Positions 52,508-62,773 are shown, counted from the first letter of the stretch. The stretch is 64,000 nucleotides of DNA from Streptomyces sp. NBC_01235 (GCF_035989285.1 NZ_CP108513.1:9176001-9240000); one strand, 5' to 3'. A program made the numbers and translations. The notes: generated by a model not told the origin, from the sequence alone.

Positions 52508-53209
52508 ATGGACCCTCGTTTCGTTGGCATCGCTGAGCTGGTCGAGGCCCCGTCCGTGGCGGTCGTGGTCGACGTCATGCGTGCTTTCACCGTGGCTGCC
52601 TGGGCTTTTGCCCAGGGGGCGGAAAAGATTGTTCTTGCCGAGTCGCTGGACGACGCTCTGGCGCTCAAGGCTCGCCACCCGGATCGGGTGGCGCTCAAAG
52701 ACGGGCCGCCCGCGCCTGGTTTCGACATGGTCAACTCGCCGGGCCTGCTGCGCTCTGTTGACCTTGGTGGACGGACCGTTGTGCAGAAGACCACAGCAGG
52801 GACGGTCGGCGCCCTTGCGGTCAAGGAGGCGTCGCTGGTGCTGTGCGCCGGCTTCGTGGTGGCGGAGGCAACGGCTCGGCTCTTGCGGACACGCAAGAGT
52901 GACAGTGTCACGTTCGTGGTCACTGGCGACGACGGACAGGCCGAGGAAGATCTGGCTTGCGCTCAGTACATCGCCCGGAAAGTCACCGAGGCTGGGACGG
53001 ATGCTGCTGGGTTCCTTCGCCGCGCCGCCGAGTCGCGCGCCGCCGCCGAGCTGGCGGAGGGAGTGCGTCAAGGAGTTCATCCTGATGACGTTGCACTCTG
53101 TCTTGAACTCGACCGGTTTCCCTTTGCCATGGTGGCGGCCTTGGAAGACTCGCTCATGGTCCTGCGTCCGTGCGCCGTGCCTTCGCCGGCCGGCGACGCC
53201 TCGATCTGA
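52508..53209 (+). CDS. ComB-like 2-phosphosulfolactate phosphatase family protein (233 aa)
   Basis: The ComB pattern is present: [72 protein letters not shown] and [18 protein letters not shown]. The characterised family member removes phosphate from 2-phosphosulfolactate on the coenzyme M route; other bacterial homologues have unknown roles. Third codon positions are visibly less GC-biased than in nearby genes (for example GCTTTTGCC, GTTCTTGCC), and integrase and Tn3 fragments flank it, so it was probably acquired horizontally. ATG 52508 is preferred; a GTG three codons earlier is possible. Confidence 0.78.
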   Translation: MDPRFVGIAELVEAPSVAVVVDVMRAFTVAAWAFAQGAEKIVLAESLDDALALKARHPDRVALKDGPPAPGFDMVNSPGLLRSVDLGGRTVVQKTTAGTVGALAVKEASLVLCAGFVVAEATARLLRTRKSDSVTFVVTGDDGQAEEDLACAQYIARKVTEAGTDAAGFLRRAAESRAAAELAEGVRQGVHPDDVALCLELDRFPFAMVAALEDSLMVLRPCAVPSPAGDASI

Positions 53210-53236
53210 TGGGCGAGAGCCGCCATCCGGTCGGGT

Positions 53237-53600
53237 ATGCGGCATCAGCCGCATGTCCCGATGGCGGACCTGCTCCGCGTCTTTGGCCTCGTCGATGACA
53301 CCTACCGCCGTCGGATGAACCGGCAGCTGACCGTGCAGGAGTCCCGGCACAAGCCGACGCGCGACGTGTGCCACGGCAAGCGCGCCACCATCCACCAGGC
53401 GTACCGGGACGGGACGGAGGGCCAGGTCGGCTCGCTCGGGCTGGTCCCCAACGCCGTGGTGCTCTGGACCACGCGGTGCATCGACGCCACGTCGCCCAGC
53501 TGCGTGCGGAGGGGCATGAGCGAAGTGGGCGTCCCGGTCGGTTTCCGCAGCTGCAGCCGGCCGCGGACTTTGCTTCGGCGGCTGTCGCCGAAGCCGGTGG
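53237..53600 (+). pseudogene. Tn3-family transposase C-terminal remnant
   Basis: The fragment contains RQLTVQESRHKPTRDVCHGK, then RATIHQAYRDGTEGQVGSLG and LVPNAVVLWTTRCIDA, a conserved stretch near the C-terminus of Tn3-type DDE transposases. After CIDA the match shifts frame to HVAQLRAEGHE, showing a frameshift near 53490. About 85-90% of the transposase and any terminal repeats are gone. It overlaps the 3' end of the TetR gene on the other strand. Confidence 0.75.
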
Positions 53601-53601
53601 C

Positions 53602-54264
53602 CTACTCGTGATCAGTGCAGAGGTGGGCAGTGAGGGCCGCGCAGGCCCACTCCTGCCAGGCCTCGGGGGACCAGCCCCGGTCGCGGACGAAGATCAGGTA
53701 CAGCTCCGGGCTGAGCAGCCCGTACAGCAGGTCGGCGGCGCGGGCGGTATCGACGTCGGGACGGGCGTCGGGCTTGGAAGTCAGCGCTTTCGCTGCGGCG
53801 TACTGGACGGTGTAGCGCGGGTCGGGGCCGGCGGGCCACTGCGCGGCGATCTCCGGGTCCGTGGCCGCCGCAGCCGCGATCAGCGGCATGATCGGGGCGA
53901 CACGGCCGAGGATGTCGCGTACGCCCCGCACATGCGCGCGCAGTTGCCCGGCCGCCGTGGGCTCGGCGCACGCGGCGTGGAACCAGTCGCGGTCCATCGT
54001 GGCGACCGGTTCGGCGTCGCCCGCGATGGACGTGTCGACGACGTCCTTGAACAGCGCGCGCTTGTTGCGGAACACGAAGTACACGGTCTGAACAGCCACG
54101 CCCGCGCGATCCGCAACCTCCTGAAGGCTTGTCGCGCCGTACCCCTGCGCGACGAACAGGTCCCGCGCCGCGGAGATGATCTTCTCGCGGGTGCGTCGCG
54201 AGCGCTCGGCCCGCTTGTCGGGGCGTTTGCCGTTCTGTCCGTCGGATCCCTTGACCGCATTCAT
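53602..54264 (-). CDS. TetR-family regulator (220 aa)
   Basis: The N-terminal helix-turn-helix spans residues about 20-70 (RTREKIISAARDLFVAQGYG, TSLQEVADRAGVAVQTVYFVFRNKRALFKDVV). The C-terminal ligand domain is helical and typical in length. It is transcribed away from a methyltransferase gene 63 bp apart, with a palindrome between them that it probably binds, repressing both itself and the methyltransferase. The last bases run into the Tn3 fragment, but the C-terminus appears complete. Confidence 0.88.
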   Translation of the reverse strand: MNAVKGSDGQNGKRPDKRAERSRRTREKIISAARDLFVAQGYGATSLQEVADRAGVAVQTVYFVFRNKRALFKDVVDTSIAGDAEPVATMDRDWFHAACAEPTAAGQLRAHVRGVRDILGRVAPIMPLIAAAAATDPEIAAQWPAGPDPRYTVQYAAAKALTSKPDARPDVDTARAADLLYGLLSPELYLIFVRDRGWSPEAWQEWACAALTAHLCTDHE

Positions 54265-54278
54265 GTCGGGAGTCTATC

Positions 54279-54310
54279 TCTAGAGTTAGTCACTAGAGAG
54301 AGACTCTAGA
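54279..54310. promoter_or_regulatory. TetR operator between the regulator and methyltransferase genes
   Basis: TCTAGAGT (54279-54286) and ACTCTAGA (54303-54310) are exact inverted copies with a 16-base spacer, with a third related ACTAGAGAG inside. It fills the only AT-rich stretch of the short divergent intergenic region. Confidence 0.7.
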
Positions 54311-54327
54311 TTCTTGGAGGGGTAGCG

Positions 54328-54954
54328 ATGAGTGAGACTCGGACGGCTGCGGAGCTCGACCAGGAAGCGGCTGTGCGCCGCGCGTTGGAGGACTTCTACC
54401 GGGACGGCAAGCCGCCGTGGGACAGCGGCATCACGCCGCCCGAGCTCGTGGCTCTGGTGGAGGGGCCCGGCGCGCTGATGCCGGGCCAGGCCCTCGAACT
54501 CGGCTGCGGCACCGGGACCAACGCGGTGTACCTGGCTCGGCACGGCTGGCGGGTGGCGGCCGTCGACCTGGTCGACCGCGCGGTCCGCCAGGCGAGGGAG
54601 AAGGCCGCCGCGGCCGGAGCGGACGTCACGGTGCTGTGCGGGGACGCCACCCGACTCGACGAGGTGGGCGTGCCCGGCCCGTACGACCTGTTCTTCGACC
54701 TGAGTTGCTACTGCGGGATTCCACCGCACCGCCGCGACGCCTACGCGGCCGGCCTCACGAAGCGTGCCGCCCCCGGCGCACGACTGCTGATGTTCGGGTA
54801 CGGGCCCGGGGCGTTCGACGACTCGTGGTCCGGCGTCACCGCCGACGAACTCAGCGCCAGGTTCGCCGGGTGGCAGCTGGCCGACGTGACGCCCGGCACC
54901 AACCCGGTCCCGACGTTCTGGTTCACGCTGCGTCGCGCCGCCGCCACGGCGTGA
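54328..54954 (+). CDS. SAM-dependent methyltransferase (208 aa)
   Basis: A class I methyltransferase: motif I LELGCGTGTNAVYLARHG (residues 56-73), the acidic ribose-binding Asp80 in VAAVD, and VLCGDATRLDEV. The N-terminal DGKPPWDSGITPPEL resembles thiopurine/tellurite-type small-molecule methyltransferases. GGAGGGG precedes the ATG. It diverges from the TetR gene, suggesting induction by a small molecule it modifies or detoxifies. No signal or membrane segment. Substrate unknown. Confidence 0.87.
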   Translation: MSETRTAAELDQEAAVRRALEDFYRDGKPPWDSGITPPELVALVEGPGALMPGQALELGCGTGTNAVYLARHGWRVAAVDLVDRAVRQAREKAAAAGADVTVLCGDATRLDEVGVPGPYDLFFDLSCYCGIPPHRRDAYAAGLTKRAAPGARLLMFGYGPGAFDDSWSGVTADELSARFAGWQLADVTPGTNPVPTFWFTLRRAAATA

Positions 54955-55261
54955 GCTCAGTCGCACCGGGCAGAGCGCGCGGCGGGTACCGATGGGAGCC
55001 GGTACCGGCCTGAGTGCCTTGCGCTTGTGCAGCGGTCTCGCGTCGGCCGGGCGTTGCGGGTGGTTGGCGACGGGTGCGAGCAGGGATGCCGGAGACCCGC
55101 ACGGATCGTGCACAACGAGACCCACCAGGCCCGTACGGGCACTTTCTGTGGACGGTACGCGGATCCTGCTGTCACTCTGGGTGCCGTCGGGGTGTGGCGG
55201 CCACACAGTAACGACGTGGTGTGCGATTGGGGCTGTTGCTGCGTGGCGGAGGATGGTGCCC
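54955..55261. other. Intergenic region, no gene recognised
   Basis: About 300 bases. A GGTACCG/CGGTACC inverted pair lies near 54988-55010 after the methyltransferase stop and could terminate it. Nothing else stands out. Confidence 0.35.
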
Positions 55262-55750
55262 GTGCGCGCTCTTTTCGACAGCCCCGAGCCCCGTCGCGTC
55301 TCACCAGGCGAGTACCCCATGTGGGACCGGGCTCTCACCCTCCTCAACCGGGACCTGGCGGTGACCCTTCCCGAGCAGGAACCCCTGCAACTGCTGGCCC
55401 TTCCGCCCTACGATGCGGACGAGCCCGAGAACGTCTACGTCGCTCTGGCCAACGGCGAGTGGCACGGCAATTGCCTGTACCCGCACTCGGTGGACGACCC
55501 TGCCGCTGCGTTGGCGATCGTCGCCGATGCCGCGCAGGAGACCGTCACCGAGCGTCTGTGGCAGGCGTGGCCCCTGTGCGCCGAGCATGGCCTGGGCATG
55601 CATCCGCGGGATGCGGACGGGCAGCTGTCCTGGTGGTGCGCGGGAGAGCGGTTGCGTCGCGGCCCGGCCCATGTCCGTGCGGCCGTGGGCGCGCTCGACA
55701 CCTTCGTCCGCCCACGTCGCCCCAATCGCAAGAGGCGGCGGGCGAGTTGA
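55262..55750 (+). CDS. Hypothetical protein (162 aa)
   Basis: GTG 55262 has GGAGG nine bases upstream; the ATG three codons earlier would sit directly on that site. The protein is acidic-to-neutral with PLQLLALPPYDADEPENVYV, ANGEWHGNCLYP, AQETVTERLWQAWPLCAEHG, MHPRDADGQLSWWC and a basic tail. The W-P-x-C-x-x-H-x-x-x-M pattern and a later Cys could be structural. I recognise no named family; similar small proteins are common in Streptomyces. It lies between a methyltransferase gene and a transposase fragment. Confidence 0.6.
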   Translation: MRALFDSPEPRRVSPGEYPMWDRALTLLNRDLAVTLPEQEPLQLLALPPYDADEPENVYVALANGEWHGNCLYPHSVDDPAAALAIVADAAQETVTERLWQAWPLCAEHGLGMHPRDADGQLSWWCAGERLRRGPAHVRAAVGALDTFVRPRRPNRKRRRAS

Positions 55751-55804
55751 TGCCCCCTGCCCCACGGTCGTCGAACGCGGCCGACGTGAGGAGGGCCGTG
55801 CGGA

Positions 55805-56075
55805 TTGGGTGTTGTCGTGACGCGATACCGTGGCCGCACGGCCTTGTCCCATCGTGTCTTCACTCGCCTTCGACACCGTCGACCCGGCGCGCAGATCGGC
55901 GAGTTGGCTCAGGTGTGGCCCGCCGCCGAGGAAGGACGACCGTACGACCGTCGAGGTCATGACCGTCTGCGCGCGGCCGGGGCGGGACCGAGCCGCCAGT
56001 TGGTGTTCACGGACCGGGTCATCGCCACGTTGGTCGTCCTGCGGTTCCAGCTCCCGCACGCGCGGTTCCCTGATG
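55805..56075 (+). pseudogene. N-terminal fragment of an IS transposase
   Basis: The frame reads YDRRGHDRLRAAGAGPSRQL then VFTDRVIATLVVLRFQLPHA, the N-terminal segment of a group of IS5-like DDE transposases that usually continues into a VDRSTxTRA helix. Here the match stops after LPHA, so the catalytic domain is missing. No terminal inverted repeats were found. Another sign of past mobile-element traffic. Confidence 0.55.
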
Positions 56076-56172
56076 CCTGTGCAAGCGGTGGAGAGCGGGC
56101 CGCCGCGGGGTGCGATCCTGCGTTCACGGCAATCCGGTTGCTCACCCTTCTGGCTGCTGCCAGGCTCGCCCC

Positions 56173-57027
56173 ATGCCGACCTTCCTCACCCCCGACGGAC
56201 TCCGCCTGGCCTACCACGAGTCGGGGGACGGCCGGCCCCTGATCTGCCTGCCCGGCGGCCCCATGCAGTCCGCCGCCTACCTGGGCGACCTCGGCGGACT
56301 CGCCGCCCACCGCGCTCTGATCGGCCTGGACCTCAGGGGCACCGGCGAGTCGGCAGCCCCGCAGGACACCGCGTCGTACCGCTGCGACCGCCAGGTCGGC
56401 GACGTCGAGGCCCTGCGCGAGCACCTCGGGCTCGACCGGATCGACCTGCTCGCGCACTCCGGCGCGGCCAACCTGGCGATTCTGTACGCCGCCCGGCACC
56501 CGGACCGCGTCAGCCGCCTCCTGCTGATCACGCCGAGCGTGTACGCGGTCGGCCTCGGGATCACCGCCGAGGATCGTCTCGCGACCGCCCGCCTGCGCCA
56601 CGGCGAGCCCTGGTTCGCCCCCGCCTACGCGGCGCTGGAGGCGGTCACCGCCGGCCGGGGCACCGCCGACTCCTGGCAGGCCGTCGCCCCCTTCTTCCAT
56701 GGACGTTGGGACGAGGAGGCCCGGGCCTTCGACGCCGCGGGCGAGAAGCAAAAGAACCACGAGGCGGCGGCCGTGTACACCGCCGAGGGAGCCTTCGCTC
56801 CGACCGCCACCCGCCAGATCCTGGCCGCCTTCCCGTCCCCGGTTCTGCTCCTCGCCGGAGAGGCGGACGTGTCGGGTCCGCCGTGCGTGATGCGGGAGTT
56901 CGCGGAACTGTTCCCGAAGACCGAGCTCGTCGTCCAGCCGGGGGCGGGCCACTTTCCGTGGCGGGACGACCCCGAGCGGTTCGTGACGACGGTGAAGGGG
57001 TTCATGGACGGTGGGTTGCCCGCCTGA
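56173..57027 (+). CDS. Alpha/beta hydrolase (284 aa)
   Basis: Oxyanion region CLPGGPM, nucleophile Ser96 in LLAHSGAAN (an A-H-S-G-A elbow where G-x-S-x-G is usual), acid Asp in LLAGEADVSGP and His in PGAGHFPWRDDPE. It resembles proline-iminopeptidase/haloperoxidase-type hydrolases. No signal peptide. The ATG is in line with the first strand (MPTFLTPDGLRLAYHESGDG), although no strong ribosome site precedes it. Neighbours give no clue to substrate. Confidence 0.87.
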   Translation: MPTFLTPDGLRLAYHESGDGRPLICLPGGPMQSAAYLGDLGGLAAHRALIGLDLRGTGESAAPQDTASYRCDRQVGDVEALREHLGLDRIDLLAHSGAANLAILYAARHPDRVSRLLLITPSVYAVGLGITAEDRLATARLRHGEPWFAPAYAALEAVTAGRGTADSWQAVAPFFHGRWDEEARAFDAAGEKQKNHEAAAVYTAEGAFAPTATRQILAAFPSPVLLLAGEADVSGPPCVMREFAELFPKTELVVQPGAGHFPWRDDPERFVTTVKGFMDGGLPA

Positions 57028-57161
57028 GGCGGGTATCGCGGGTGGGCAGGCCGGTCGTTCACGCGATCGAGTGATCCTCCGGCGGACGGGCACGCGCGAA
57101 ATCGGCAGGCCGTTGTGCGGGTGACGGGATCTTCCCGCTTGTGAGGACCACGGGGGTACAC

Positions 57162-57701
57162 ATGAGCCTGCATTTCCAGCGCAACGCCGACGGCACGATC
57201 ACCGGCCGCAACACCGAGACCTGCTTCACGGTCACCTTGGCCGACGAAGAGGAGGTGCAGCGGCTGGTCCACGAGGACGCGGGCTGGGAGTACGCTCCGC
57301 CGCCCACTCCGCCGCCTCCGGGGTTCCACCGGTTCGCCCTGGTGCACGACGAGTTCGGTGACGGCGGTTTCGGGGACGAGCGGTACGAGCGCCTGCGCGC
57401 ACGTCCGCCCAGCGGCTGCGAACCGGTCGACTGGGGATGCTTCACCCTGAAGTGCGAGCGACCGGGGGCCTCTCTCCTGGGCGCGGTGTCCGACACCGTC
57501 GCGGAGATCCGCCGTGAGCACGGGCTGGTGATGAACAGTCTCGGCGTGGAGAAACCCGACGAGTGGTTCGGGGACGACAGAAACGGCTACGGGGCGCAGA
57601 TCGTGGCGCATCTGATGCTCATGGCGGCCCATCGCGCCGCACTTCTCGGTTACGGGCGGAAGGACCTGGTGCGGCTGCTCGGTGCGACGGGGGTCGAGTA
57701 G
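57162..57701 (+). CDS. Hypothetical protein (179 aa)
   Basis: Starts MSLHFQRNADGTITGRNTET with CGGGGG nine bases before the ATG; seven codons could be added upstream. The N-terminal half has a proline run (PPPTPPPPG) linking two compact parts. The second half reads FTLKCERPGASLLGAVSDTVAEIRREHG and IVAHLMLMAAHRAALLGYGRKDLVRLL. No catalytic motif and no membrane helix. It precedes an XRE/DUF397 pair by 24 bp. Function not recognised. Confidence 0.6.
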   Translation: MSLHFQRNADGTITGRNTETCFTVTLADEEEVQRLVHEDAGWEYAPPPTPPPPGFHRFALVHDEFGDGGFGDERYERLRARPPSGCEPVDWGCFTLKCERPGASLLGAVSDTVAEIRREHGLVMNSLGVEKPDEWFGDDRNGYGAQIVAHLMLMAAHRAALLGYGRKDLVRLLGATGVE

Positions 57702-57725
57702 GCGGGGGAGCGGAGGTGGCCGCGT

Positions 57726-58471
57726 ATGAGGAGCGGCATGGACAGGGACGGCGTCGGCGGGGGCGACGGGGAGCCCCACCAGGGCACGCAGGCACAGGGA
57801 GTCGAGGAGGACGGGGAGCACGAGGAGGACGGGGAGCACGAGGAGGACGGGGAGTACGAGGAGGAGGTGCACACGGCTGAGGCGTACGGCGGGGGCGGTG
57901 GGAACGGTGGGGAGCCGGATCGGGAGCCCGACCCGTCGGACTCGCTGCGGACCTGGGGCGCGGTCCAGCAGGCTCTGCGGGAGCACGCGGGGATCAGCAG
58001 GGCGGAGTTCGCGGACCTGGTCCGCCTCTCCCCGCACACTGTGGCGTCGGTGGAGCTGGGGCGGCGCATGCCCGACGTGAAGTTCGTGGAGCGGGCGGAC
58101 GAAGTGCTGGGCAACACGGGCGCGTTGCGCAAGTCGTCGCAGTACGTGACGCGCGGACGCGGCGACGTGGGGCTCGCGGCGTGGTTCCGGCGCTGGGCGG
58201 GACTGGAGCGGACCGCGTTGAGTCTGTGCACGTACGAATGTCGGCTGGTGCCGGGTCTGTTGCAGTCGGAGGGCTACGCGCGGGCGGTGTTCGAGGGGAC
58301 GGTGCCGTTGACGCCGGACAGCCAGCTGCAGAGCTTCATGGACCGGCGCATGGAGCGACAGCGGATGCTGAGGTGAGCCTCCTCCATCAGCGCTATGACA
58401 CACAGCGCTCGCAGGCCCTGAATGCCAAGGACTCGCGGGGTCTGTTGGAGCGACTCCGAGGAGGACTATGA
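57726..58471 (+). pseudogene. XRE/DUF5753 regulator with an out-of-frame internal deletion
   Basis: An acidic repeat-rich N-terminus is followed by an XRE helix-turn-helix (QQALREHAGISRAEFADLVR, LSPHTVASVELGRRMPDVKF) and the start of DUF5753 (LVPGLLQSEGYARAVFEGTV, then SFMDRRMERQRMLR), stopping at 58374. In another frame the family's C-terminus follows at once: VSLLHQRYDTQRSQALNAKD and [12 protein letters not shown], ending at 58471 with ATGA overlap to the DUF397 gene. About 80-100 codons normally between these parts are gone, and the frame is lost. The truncated 216-residue product keeps its DNA-binding domain. Confidence 0.78.
57804..57866 (+). repeat. 18-bp acidic tandem repeat in the XRE gene
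   Basis: Three and a half copies of an 18-bp unit coding EEDGEH (last copy EEDGEY) lie head to tail near the N-terminus. The unit keeps the frame. Confidence 0.85.
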
Positions 58472-58659
58472 ACGCGAACGCGACCGAACCGGCCTGGTTC
58501 AAGTCCAGCTACAGCGGCAGTCAGGGCGACAGCTGCGTTGAGGTCGCCGTCAGCGAACTGGCCATCTGCGTACGGGATTCCAAGGATGTGACGCGTCCTC
58601 ACTTCGTGGTCGGGCGTGAGGTCTGGTCTCGGTTCGTGGGGTTTGCGGCGGAGGTCTGA
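58468..58659 (+). CDS. DUF397 protein (63 aa)
   Basis: Typical DUF397: [18 protein letters not shown], then [16 protein letters not shown] and WSRFVGFA. Such proteins act with the adjacent XRE/DUF5753 regulator, as an antagonist or partner, in Streptomyces regulatory pairs of the BldB/WhiJ-neighbour type. The ATG overlaps the frame of the regulator's original C-terminus, showing the pair was once translationally coupled. Here it is intact while its partner is broken. Confidence 0.88.
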   Translation: MNANATEPAWFKSSYSGSQGDSCVEVAVSELAICVRDSKDVTRPHFVVGREVWSRFVGFAAEV

Positions 58660-58720
58660 GGGGCGAAGATGTCGGCGGCGTCCCGGGCAGGGCGCCGCCG
58701 ACATCACCGGGGGATCGACG

Positions 58721-59991
<1,271 letters not shown>

Positions 59992-60004
<13 letters not shown>

Positions 60005-61215
60005 CAGGAAGGGCACTGGCCGCCGCCGCGACGGCCGTCCTGCTTCTCGGATCCTGCACGTCGAGTTCCGGCGGAGACGAGCGCCCGACCAGCCGTGCCG
60101 GCACCCCCAACAACTCCACCCGGAACGCGGCCACGGGCACCTACACGCCCCAGGACAGTCCCTTCACCCGCAAGGACACCGTGGTCACCGCCAGTTGCGA
60201 GATGGGCGCACGCTACGCCGCGGTCGCGGTCCGCGCCTGGCGGCCGGGGACGTGGAAGCTCCTGGCAGAGCGGTACTTCGCCGTCCCGGGTCAGGCGGCG
60301 TTCACCAACTATCCCGGCGTGGTCGCCGTGCACAGCCCCCTCGTGGACCTCTGCAGGCAGGATTCGGACACCGACTCCGCATACGCCGTGGACGACGCGG
60401 AGTTCCAGGTTCCGCGGATCCGCGCCCTCTTCGATCAGGGCTTTACGCGCATGGCCGTGGTGCTCCGGAAGCCGGGCAGCGACTCCACCCAGGCCGGCTT
60501 CGTGGCGAGCGACGACTCCCAGGACGAGCTCGATCGGCGGAGCGCCGCGGCGAACCGTGACGAGCAGAACGCAGCGCTGTCGCCCGACGGCAAAACCGTC
60601 TGGTTCACCTACACGAACGCCGCCGGAAAGAAGAGGATCGGCTCCCGGGCCGCCGAGGGCGACCAGCGCGTCAAGGACGAGGGGCCGGCCTCCGGGCACG
60701 ACCTCCCCCTGAGCGTCACAGGGCAGCCGCCGCACGCCGTGCAGGCGAACATGGTCCGGGTGTCCCCGGACGGCCGACGGCTCACCGCCACCGCACCGCG
60801 CGTCTTCGGGACCGTCTTCGACACCCCCGACGGGTCGTCCGCGCTCACCGCCACGTCCGCGCGCAACGCGCGTCTGCTCAGCGACTGCGTGGGGGTGGTC
60901 GGATGGGCGAGCGACTCGCGGGTGCTGTGCCGAACGTCGTCGGGAGCATTCCAGGTGAGGGATGCCGGTTCCGGGAGGGCGGAGGGCGACTCGATCAGCG
61001 TGGTCTCCCCGCAGGACGGAGCCGTCGCCGAGGGCATGCTGGTCTCGCCCGACGGCGGCGAGTTCATCGTCACCGTCCACGTCCCCAACGACCCCTACGG
61101 GGCGGCGGACTTCACGCCCGATTTCCGCGTCGTGCCCATGGCGTCCGGGGGGAAGGCCGTGCCGGTCTCGCAGGATCTCCTGGGTCTCGGCACGGTCTTC
61201 CTCGCGTGGCTGTGA
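59992..61215 (+). CDS. Lipoprotein with beta-propeller-like repeats (407 aa)
   Basis: The GTG start follows GAGGAG by six bases inside the end of the upstream gene. The lipoprotein signal [15 protein letters not shown] gives Cys near residue 22. The exported part contains TolB/WD-like strands ([56 protein letters not shown]). It is probably anchored outside the membrane next to the extracellular domain of the preceding protein. No enzyme motif. Confidence 0.78.
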
Positions 61216-61217
61216 GC

Positions 61218-61313
61218 CGCACCGACGTCCGCACCGACGTCCGCACCGACGTCCGCACCGACGCCCGGGCCGACGTCCGGGCCGACGTCCGGGCCGACGT
61301 CCGCGTCCGCGTC
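61218..61313. repeat. 12-bp tandem repeat between convergent genes
   Basis: Eight copies of a 12-bp unit, CGCACCGACGTC three times with variants CGCACCGACGCC and CGGGCCGACGTC, run from just after the lipoprotein stop to the stop codon of the minus-strand gene. It could act as a terminator-like spacer. No open frame starts in it. Confidence 0.9.
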
Positions 61314-61704
61314 AGCAGTCCCGCAGTTCCGCCGACTGGTTCAGTACCTGCGCCCGCGTGGAGGTGAACCGCGCATACGTCTCCCCGTTCGGAGCCCCCG
61401 TGCGGAACGCCGCCACCCGGTGGCAGTTCTGGAAGGCCAGGGTGATGTCGAAGTGGCGTTCCAGGCTGGCGCGGATGGCGTCGCTGGCCATGGCGCGCAG
61501 GAGCTGCCCGCGCTCCTGCTCGGACGCGGGTGGCGTCTGGTTGTCGGTGAACTCGCCGATTCCGGAGTGCAGTTGGGTGGCAAGGGAGTCGACGAGGTCG
61601 TAGGCGTAGGGGAGAGACGTGCGGACCGTGTCCACGAAGTCCTTCTCGCGGATGTCGCCGGCTTCGGCCTCGGCGAGGAGCTTCGGGGAGACGTCGAGAG
61701 ACAT
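61312..61704 (-). CDS. Conserved hypothetical protein (130 aa)
   Basis: Starts MSLDVSPKLLAEAEAGDIRE and continues KDFVDTVRTSLPYAYDLVDS, LGQLLRA-like helices and AFQNCHRVAAFRTGAPNG, ending in SAELRDC. Short, soluble, alpha/beta in pattern. It lies 74 bp downstream of a ParA-like ATPase gene on the same strand, so the two are probably co-transcribed and share a function. I recall this pair as conserved in Streptomyces but know no activity. Only a weak AGGA-type ribosome site precedes the ATG. Confidence 0.72.
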   Translation of the reverse strand: MSLDVSPKLLAEAEAGDIREKDFVDTVRTSLPYAYDLVDSLATQLHSGIGEFTDNQTPPASEQERGQLLRAMASDAIRASLERHFDITLAFQNCHRVAAFRTGAPNGETYARFTSTRAQVLNQSAELRDC

Positions 61705-61778
61705 GGGTATGGGGTCCTGTTCTTGTGGAGGGGGAGAGAAGGGGAAACGGACGGCGGGGCGGGTGAGGTTCGCTCCGC

Positions 61779-62756
61779 TCAGGTCAGGGACGCCGGACCA
61801 GGGACGAACTCCGGGTCCACCTGCGCCGCCAGGTCCTGGCCCGTTGCCTGGTTCGCCCACGACCGGGCGTTGCGCAGGTGGAAGTGGACGGCGTGGCGGT
61901 GGAGGGTCGGCCAGTCCTTCGTGCGGGCGTCGACCGTCTCGCGCAGGACGTTGAGGGCGTGGCGGTTGGCGTCCTCCAACTCGCCCCGAGGGCTTCCCCG
62001 TTCGGCCGATCGGACCCAGGGGGAGAGGGCGAGGTGGGTGAGGAGGTCGTCGCCCACTTCCTCCTTCAGGAAGAGCAGATCGTCCTCGCCGGTCACCTTG
62101 TTGCCGACCACGGCGAGAGGGATGTCGAACTCGCGGGCGTGGTCGCGGTACTGGCGGTAGACGGAGACGCCCTTGCGGGTGGGTTCGGCCACCAGGAACG
62201 TCATGTCGAAGCGGGTGAACAGGCCGGAGGCGAAGGCGTCGGCGCCGGCCGTCATGTCCATCACCAGGTACTCACCGGGGCCGTCCACCAGGTGGCTCAG
62301 GTAGAGCTCCACCGCGCCCAGCTTGGAGTGGTAGCAGGCCACGCCCAGGTCGCTCTCGTCGAACTCACCCGTCACCATCAGCGGCACACCGCCCACCCGC
62401 TGGACGTGGCGCGTGTGCAGCTCGTCGTCGCCCAGCAGGCGCAGCAGCCGGGAGCCGCGGCCGGGCGGGGTCGTCTTGACCATCGCGTCACGGGAGGGGA
62501 TCCGCGGGTTGGTGCCGCGCAGCAGGTCCTTGATCTCGCCCAGGTGCGCGGCGAGGGGCGGGGCCGTGAACGGCCGTGTCCCGGCCATGGGATCGGCGGT
62601 GGAGCCGGCGGTGGGGTCCAGGGCCTCGGCCAGGTGCTGGTTGATGTCGCCGTCGACGGCGAGCACGGGCGCGCCGGCCCGCGCCAACTGGCGGCAGAAC
62701 AGCGCCGACAGGGTGGTCTTGCCGCTGCCGCCCTTGCCGACGAACGCGACGCGCAC
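61779..62756 (-). CDS. ParA/CooC-like ATPase (325 aa)
   Basis: A deviant Walker A motif (GKGGSGKTT, residues 7-15) opens the protein, as in MinD/ParA/CooC ATPases. LAVDGDINQHLAEAL carries Walker A', and YLVMDMTAGADAFASGLF with FLVAEPTRKGVSVYRQYRDH resembles the CooC/nitrogenase-like branch that services metal centres. AVVGNKVTGEDDL is the base-recognition part. No membrane helix. A Zur-box-like sequence lies 17 bases upstream of the ATG, so zinc-responsive repression is predicted. A role in metal insertion is inferred; a DNA-partition role is unlikely without a ParB neighbour. Confidence 0.82.
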   Translation of the reverse strand: MRVAFVGKGGSGKTTLSALFCRQLARAGAPVLAVDGDINQHLAEALDPTAGSTADPMAGTRPFTAPPLAAHLGEIKDLLRGTNPRIPSRDAMVKTTPPGRGSRLLRLLGDDELHTRHVQRVGGVPLMVTGEFDESDLGVACYHSKLGAVELYLSHLVDGPGEYLVMDMTAGADAFASGLFTRFDMTFLVAEPTRKGVSVYRQYRDHAREFDIPLAVVGNKVTGEDDLLFLKEEVGDDLLTHLALSPWVRSAERGSPRGELEDANRHALNVLRETVDARTKDWPTLHRHAVHFHLRNARSWANQATGQDLAAQVDPEFVPGPASLT

Positions 62757-62773
62757 CTACCGGCCCGCCTTTT

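Noticed and set aside
61779..62756. Chromosome or plasmid partition ParA
   Set aside because: No ParB gene or parS-like sites nearby, and the sequence is nearer the CooC-like branch.
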